62,847 bases of DNA. It comes from Elusimicrobia bacterium GWA2_69_24. Its GTDB lineage: Bacteria > Elusimicrobiota > Elusimicrobia > UBA1565. Positions 59,836 to 62,847 of this stretch are shown piece after piece (position 1 is the first letter of the stretch; the number at the start of each line of letters is the position of its first letter). The notes under the pieces are model-generated. The model made no database searches and was not told the origin of the DNA. It worked only from the letters and a program-made list of their open reading frames with translations. A program made the position numbers and the translations under genes. The stretch covers positions 1 through 62,847 of the forward strand of contig MGTY01000029.1 in the NCBI GenBank assembly GCA_001799695.1, in the 5' to 3' direction.

Positions 59836-62690
59836 GCAACCCGCTGCAGGAACTCGCGAACTTCGGCCAGAGCCCCTGGCTGGACATGATCAGCCGCCGC
59901 ATGCTGGAGAGCGGCGAGCTCGCGCGCCTCATCGCCGAGGACGGAGCCAAGGGCGTCACCTCCAACCCCACCCTATTCGACAAGGCCGTCTCCGGCAGCG
60001 CGGACTACGACCCCATCCTGCGCCGGGCCCTCGCCGAGGGCGTGTCCGAGCCCCACGCTCTCTTCGAGCGCATCGCCATCGGGGACATCCGGGATGCCGC
60101 GGACGCCCTCAGGCCCGTCTACGAGTCCTCCCAGGGCGTGGACGGCTACGTCAGCCTGGAGGTCTCCCCGACGCTCGCCTACGACAAGGACGGGACCCTC
60201 GCCGAGGCCAAGCGGCTCTGGGAAGCCGTGGGCCGCAAGAACCTCATGATCAAGATCCCGGCCACCCGCCCCTGCCTGCCCGCCGTCGAGGCGGCGCTGG
60301 CCCAGGGCCTCAACGTGAACGTGACCCTGATCTTCTCGCTGGAACGCTACGCCGCGGTCATGAACTCCTACCTCGCCGCCCTGGAGCGGCGCGCAAAGGA
60401 AGGCCTGCCGCTGGCCCCCATCGCCTCCGTGGCCAGCTTCTTCGTCAGCCGCATCGACACGGCCGTGGACTCGCTTTTGCCCGAGGGCTCGCCGCTCAAG
60501 GGCCGGGCCGCGGTCGCCAACGCCAAGACCGCCTACCACCTGTTCCGGAAGATCTTCGCCTCGCCCCGCTTCGAGGCCCTGCGCCAGCAGGGCGCCCGGG
60601 TGCAGCGGCCGCTGTGGGCCAGCACCGGGACCAAGGACCCCAAGTACTCCGACGTGCTCTACGTGGACGGGCTCATCGGCCCCGACACCGTGAACACCAT
60701 CCCGCCGGCCACCTGGGAGGCGTTCCGCGGCCACGGCCAGCCCGCCGAGACCCTGACCGCCGGCGTCGACGAGGCCAAGAAGCTGCTGGAGAGCCTGAAG
60801 GCCAACGGCGTGGACATGGGGGCCGTGACCGCCGGGCTGGAGGATGCCGGGGTGAAGGCCTTCGCCGACTCCTTCGAGTCCCTGCTCCGCAACCTGGCCA
60901 AGAAGGCGGAGGCCCTGCGGGCCGCGGCCCATGCGCCTGACGCCATCCCTGAGGCGGCGCAGGACCGCGCCGCTCCCGCGCCCGCGGCCCATGCGCCTGA
61001 CGCCATCCCTGAGGCGGCGCAGGACCGCGCCGCTCCCGCGGACATCGTGCGCAGGCTCTGGGCCTGCGACGCGGGCCTGTGGAAGACCGAGGAAGCCCAT
61101 CAGAGGATCATCCGGAATTCGCTGGGCTGGCTGCGCATGCCCGAGGCCATGCCCGGGCGCGCGGCCGAGATCATGGCGTTCGTCGAGGAAGTGCGCGGCG
61201 CGGGCTTCGAGCACGCCGTGGTCCTGGGCATGGGCGGCTCGAGCCTGGCCCCCGAGGTGCTGCGCCGGACCTTCGGCCGCCGGCACGGCTACCCGACCCT
61301 GCACGTGCTCGACAGCACGGACCCCGACACGGTGGCGGCCATCGAGGCCGCCGCGGACCCGGCCAAGACGCTCTACATCGTGGCCAGCAAGTCCGGCACC
61401 ACCACCGAGCCGGTGGCCTTCCAGAACTACTTCCTGGGCAAGGTCCGCGCCCTCAAGGGCGACCGGGCCGGCGAGCATTTCGTCGCCATCACCGACCCCG
61501 GCACCTTCCTGGAAGGCTTCGCCCGGGAGCAGCGCTTCCGCAAGACCTTCATCAACTACGCCGACATCGGCGGCCGCTACTCGGCCCTGTCCTGCTTCGG
61601 CATGGTGCCCGCGGCCCTCATGGGCATCGACCTGCAGACCTTCCTGGCCCGCGCCGGGCGCATGGCCGAAGCCTGCAAGTCCGTCGACGAGACGGCCAAC
61701 CCGGGCCTGCGGCTGGGGCTGGAACTGGCCGAGCAGGCCGCGGCCGGCCGCGACAAGATCACCTTCCTCATGAGCCCCGAGATCGAGAGCTTCGGTCTGT
61801 GGCTGGAGCAGCTCATCGCCGAGAGCATCGGCAAGGAAGGCAAGGGCGTCGTGCCCATCACCGGCGAACCCATCCGCCTGCCCGAGGAGTACGCCGCGGA
61901 CAAGGTCTTCGTCTGCATCCAGACCGAGGGCGCGGCCGACACGCGCTGCTCGGAGGTGGTCCGCGGCCTGGAGGCGGCGGGCAAGCCCGTGTTCCGCATC
62001 GCGCTGGTGGACGCGCTCGACCTGGGCGCCGAGTTCTTCCGGTGGGAGGTGGCCACCGCGGTCATCGGGGCCATGCTGGGCATCGACCCCTTCGACCAAC
62101 CCGACGTGCAGAAGGCCAAGGACAAGACCAAGACCCTGCTGGCCGAGCTCAAGCAGACAGGGCGCCTGCCGAGTCCCGAGAAGCACTGGGAGGCGGAGGG
62201 GCTGTCCTTGTCCTTCTCCCAGGCCGCGGCCGGAGCCGCGGCGGGCGGGACCTCGTCGGTCGAGGAGCCGCTGGCGCGCTTCCTGGCCCTGGCCAAGAAG
62301 AACGATTACATCGGCCTGCAGGTCTACCTGCCGTCGGACGGCCGGCACGACGAAGTCCTGTTCGAGATGCGGCGCGCGCTCATCCGGACCCGGGCCTGTT
62401 CGGTGCAATGGGGCTACGGGCCGCGCTACCTGCACTCCACGGGACAGCTGCACAAGGGGGGGGAGGACAACGGGCTCTTCCTGGTCCTGTGCGCGGATGG
62501 GGGCACGGACCTGCCCATCCCGGACATGGCATGCTCGTTCCGCCAGTTGGTGACCGCGCAGGCCATCGGGGACTTCCAGGCCCTGGAGGCCGCCGGCCGC
62601 CGGGCCGTGTTCATCCGCGTCCCGGCCGACCCGGCCGCCGCGCTCCGCCGCATCGCCGACGCCGTCGGCCAGACGGTGCAGGTAAGCTAG
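59832..62690 (+). CDS. Transaldolase / glucose-6-phosphate isomerase fusion
   Basis: 952 residues joining two sugar-phosphate enzymes. Residues 1-363 are a transaldolase of the bacterial type (GVTSNPTLF near 41; Schiff-base Lys141 in MIKIPAT; WASTGTKDP near 263). Residues about 404-952 are a phosphoglucose isomerase (GMGGSSLAPEV near 467; SKSGTTTEP near 520; GRYSALSCFGMVP near 583). Such bifunctional proteins are known in scattered bacteria and link the pentose phosphate pathway with glycolysis. The linker is an Ala/Pro/Asp-rich segment encoded by a perfect tandem duplication. It starts overlapping folE by 4 bp and ends 84 bp before the tRNA. Confidence 0.95.
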   Translation: MSNPLQELANFGQSPWLDMISRRMLESGELARLIAEDGAKGVTSNPTLFDKAVSGSADYDPILRRALAEGVSEPHALFERIAIGDIRDAADALRPVYESSQGVDGYVSLEVSPTLAYDKDGTLAEAKRLWEAVGRKNLMIKIPATRPCLPAVEAALAQGLNVNVTLIFSLERYAAVMNSYLAALERRAKEGLPLAPIASVASFFVSRIDTAVDSLLPEGSPLKGRAAVANAKTAYHLFRKIFASPRFEALRQQGARVQRPLWASTGTKDPKYSDVLYVDGLIGPDTVNTIPPATWEAFRGHGQPAETLTAGVDEAKKLLESLKANGVDMGAVTAGLEDAGVKAFADSFESLLRNLAKKAEALRAAAHAPDAIPEAAQDRAAPAPAAHAPDAIPEAAQDRAAPADIVRRLWACDAGLWKTEEAHQRIIRNSLGWLRMPEAMPGRAAEIMAFVEEVRGAGFEHAVVLGMGGSSLAPEVLRRTFGRRHGYPTLHVLDSTDPDTVAAIEAAADPAKTLYIVASKSGTTTEPVAFQNYFLGKVRALKGDRAGEHFVAITDPGTFLEGFAREQRFRKTFINYADIGGRYSALSCFGMVPAALMGIDLQTFLARAGRMAEACKSVDETANPGLRLGLELAEQAAAGRDKITFLMSPEIESFGLWLEQLIAESIGKEGKGVVPITGEPIRLPEEYAADKVFVCIQTEGAADTRCSEVVRGLEAAGKPVFRIALVDALDLGAEFFRWEVATAVIGAMLGIDPFDQPDVQKAKDKTKTLLAELKQTGRLPSPEKHWEAEGLSLSFSQAAAGAAAGGTSSVEEPLARFLALAKKNDYIGLQVYLPSDGRHDEVLFEMRRALIRTRACSVQWGYGPRYLHSTGQLHKGGEDNGLFLVLCADGGTDLPIPDMACSFRQLVTAQAIGDFQALEAAGRRAVFIRVPADPAAALRRIADAVGQTVQVS
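60922..61040 (+). repeat. 60-bp tandem duplication within the fusion linker
   Basis: Two copies of a 59-bp unit, identical base for base, at 60922-60980 and 60982-61040 (period 60 bp, 20 codons). They encode twice the segment AAHAPDAIPEAAQDRAAPA between the transaldolase and isomerase domains. Perfect identity, including silent positions, points to a recent duplication that lengthened the linker without shifting the frame. Confidence 0.9.
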
Positions 62691-62698
62691 CGCGTGTC

Positions 62699-62713
62699 GT
62701 CACCCCGGGTGAC
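62699..62713. repeat. Short hairpin after the fusion gene
   Basis: GTCACC-CCG-GGTGAC, nine bases after the stop codon. It could mark the end of the transcript but has no T-run, so I do not call it a terminator. Confidence 0.35.
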
Positions 62714-62728
62714 AGGACCCAAAACCCG

Positions 62729-62758
62729 TTGTCGGGCCCGGGCCCAGTTTGGTATATT
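62729..62758 (+). promoter_or_regulatory. tRNA promoter
   Basis: TTGTCG (62729-62734), an 18-bp spacer and TATATT (62753-62758), 16 bases before the 5' end of the tRNA. Confidence 0.5.
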
Positions 62759-62774
62759 CGGTAGGCAGGAAATC

Positions 62775-62847
62775 GCGGGCGTAGTTCAATGGTAGAATGG
62801 GAGCTTCCCAAGCTCTAGACGTGGGTTCGATTCCCATCGCCCGCTCC
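62775..62847 (+). tRNA. tRNA-Gly (anticodon CCC), 3' end at window edge
   Basis: A complete cloverleaf: acceptor arms GCGGGCG (62775-62781) and CGCCCGC (62838-62844), a D-loop with GTTCAATGGTAGA, an anticodon stem GGAGC/GCTCT with loop TTCCCAA (anticodon CCC at 62807-62809), and a T-arm containing GGTTCGATTCC. The discriminator is T, followed by an encoded CC; the final A of CCA would lie just past the window. The sequence is close to the known bacterial tRNA-Gly(CCC) type and reads GGG codons, frequent in this GC-rich genome. Confidence 0.95.

Noticed and set aside
60922-61040. CRISPR-like repeat
   Set aside because: Two head-to-tail copies with no spacer, in frame within a coding linker, and no cas genes in the window.

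Overview
This is a contiguous 62.8 kb piece of a high-GC bacterial chromosome. The genes are packed tightly, often with ATGA- or TGATG-type stop/start overlaps. The bacterium looks didermic: there are OmpA-type lipoproteins, a PorV-type outer-membrane protein and an outer-membrane barrel candidate. A large surface protein ending in a FlgD-like domain and followed by a PorV homologue, together with several archaeal-type enzymes, suggests an environmental lineage such as Elusimicrobiota. That assignment is an inference; no 16S gene is present.

Layout. 1-6.2 kb: an AT-richer secreted-protein gene bracketed by two copies of a 16-bp palindrome, then carAB and a repeat-filled gap. 6.2-11.6 kb: secreted proteins, a PHB-depolymerase-like esterase and a two-gene minus-strand unit. 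11.7-17.0 kb: a five-gene minus-strand operon (M20 peptidase, methyltransferase, SPL-like radical SAM enzyme, ATP-grasp ligase, MFS exporter) divergent from a POT peptide transporter. 18.5-20.0 kb: a single-chain BrnT/BrnA-type toxin-antitoxin fusion divergent from a PrlF/YhaV-type pair. 20.0-24.7 kb: a minus-strand operon with a PF07090-like protein, TauE/SafE transporter, acyltransferase and OmpA lipoprotein, then an SGNH-like protein and a second repeat-filled gap. 25.0-31.9 kb: two radical SAM enzymes convergent with a Gly/Gln/Met-rich secreted protein, an RCK membrane protein, a third toxin-antitoxin pair with a doubled operator, a DUF192 lipoprotein gene split from its original start by a small MITE, and dtd. 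31.9-41.8 kb: an archaeal-flavoured run (stand-alone Lrp sensor domain, EndoQ-like nuclease, GatE, GatD) continuing into a solute-binding lipoprotein, an acyl-CoA ligase and a CCA/poly(A) polymerase family enzyme. 41.9-47.8 kb: the giant LamG/FN3 protein and its PorV partner. 48.5-50.0 kb: a glutamine synthetase. 50.0-57.7 kb: the isoprenoid operon. 57.7-62.8 kb: Mrp, aquaporin, folE, a transaldolase/glucose-6-phosphate isomerase fusion and tRNA-Gly(CCC).

Main result. The block at 50071-57736 encodes, in one overlapping operon, every enzyme from HMG-CoA to IPP/DMAPP by the archaeal (trans-anhydromevalonate phosphate) mevalonate route: HMG-CoA reductase, mevalonate kinase, both subunits of an aconitase-X-type phosphomevalonate dehydratase, a UbiD-type decarboxylase with its UbiX prenyl-FMN supplier, isopentenyl phosphate kinase and type 2 IPP isomerase. 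An Mrp-type Fe-S carrier follows directly. Archaeal GatDE and an EndoQ homologue lie 15 kb upstream, so this bacterium carries several systems normally considered archaeal.

Expression signals. At about ten loci a good -10 box, sometimes with a well-spaced -35 box, lies only 6-12 bases before the start codon. Many mRNAs are therefore probably leaderless or nearly so. Non-coding space is dominated by repeats: seven copies of CTGTGCCCGGGCACAG, two copies of a roughly 270-300-bp compound palindromic element, and one 324-bp MITE with a 5-bp target duplication.
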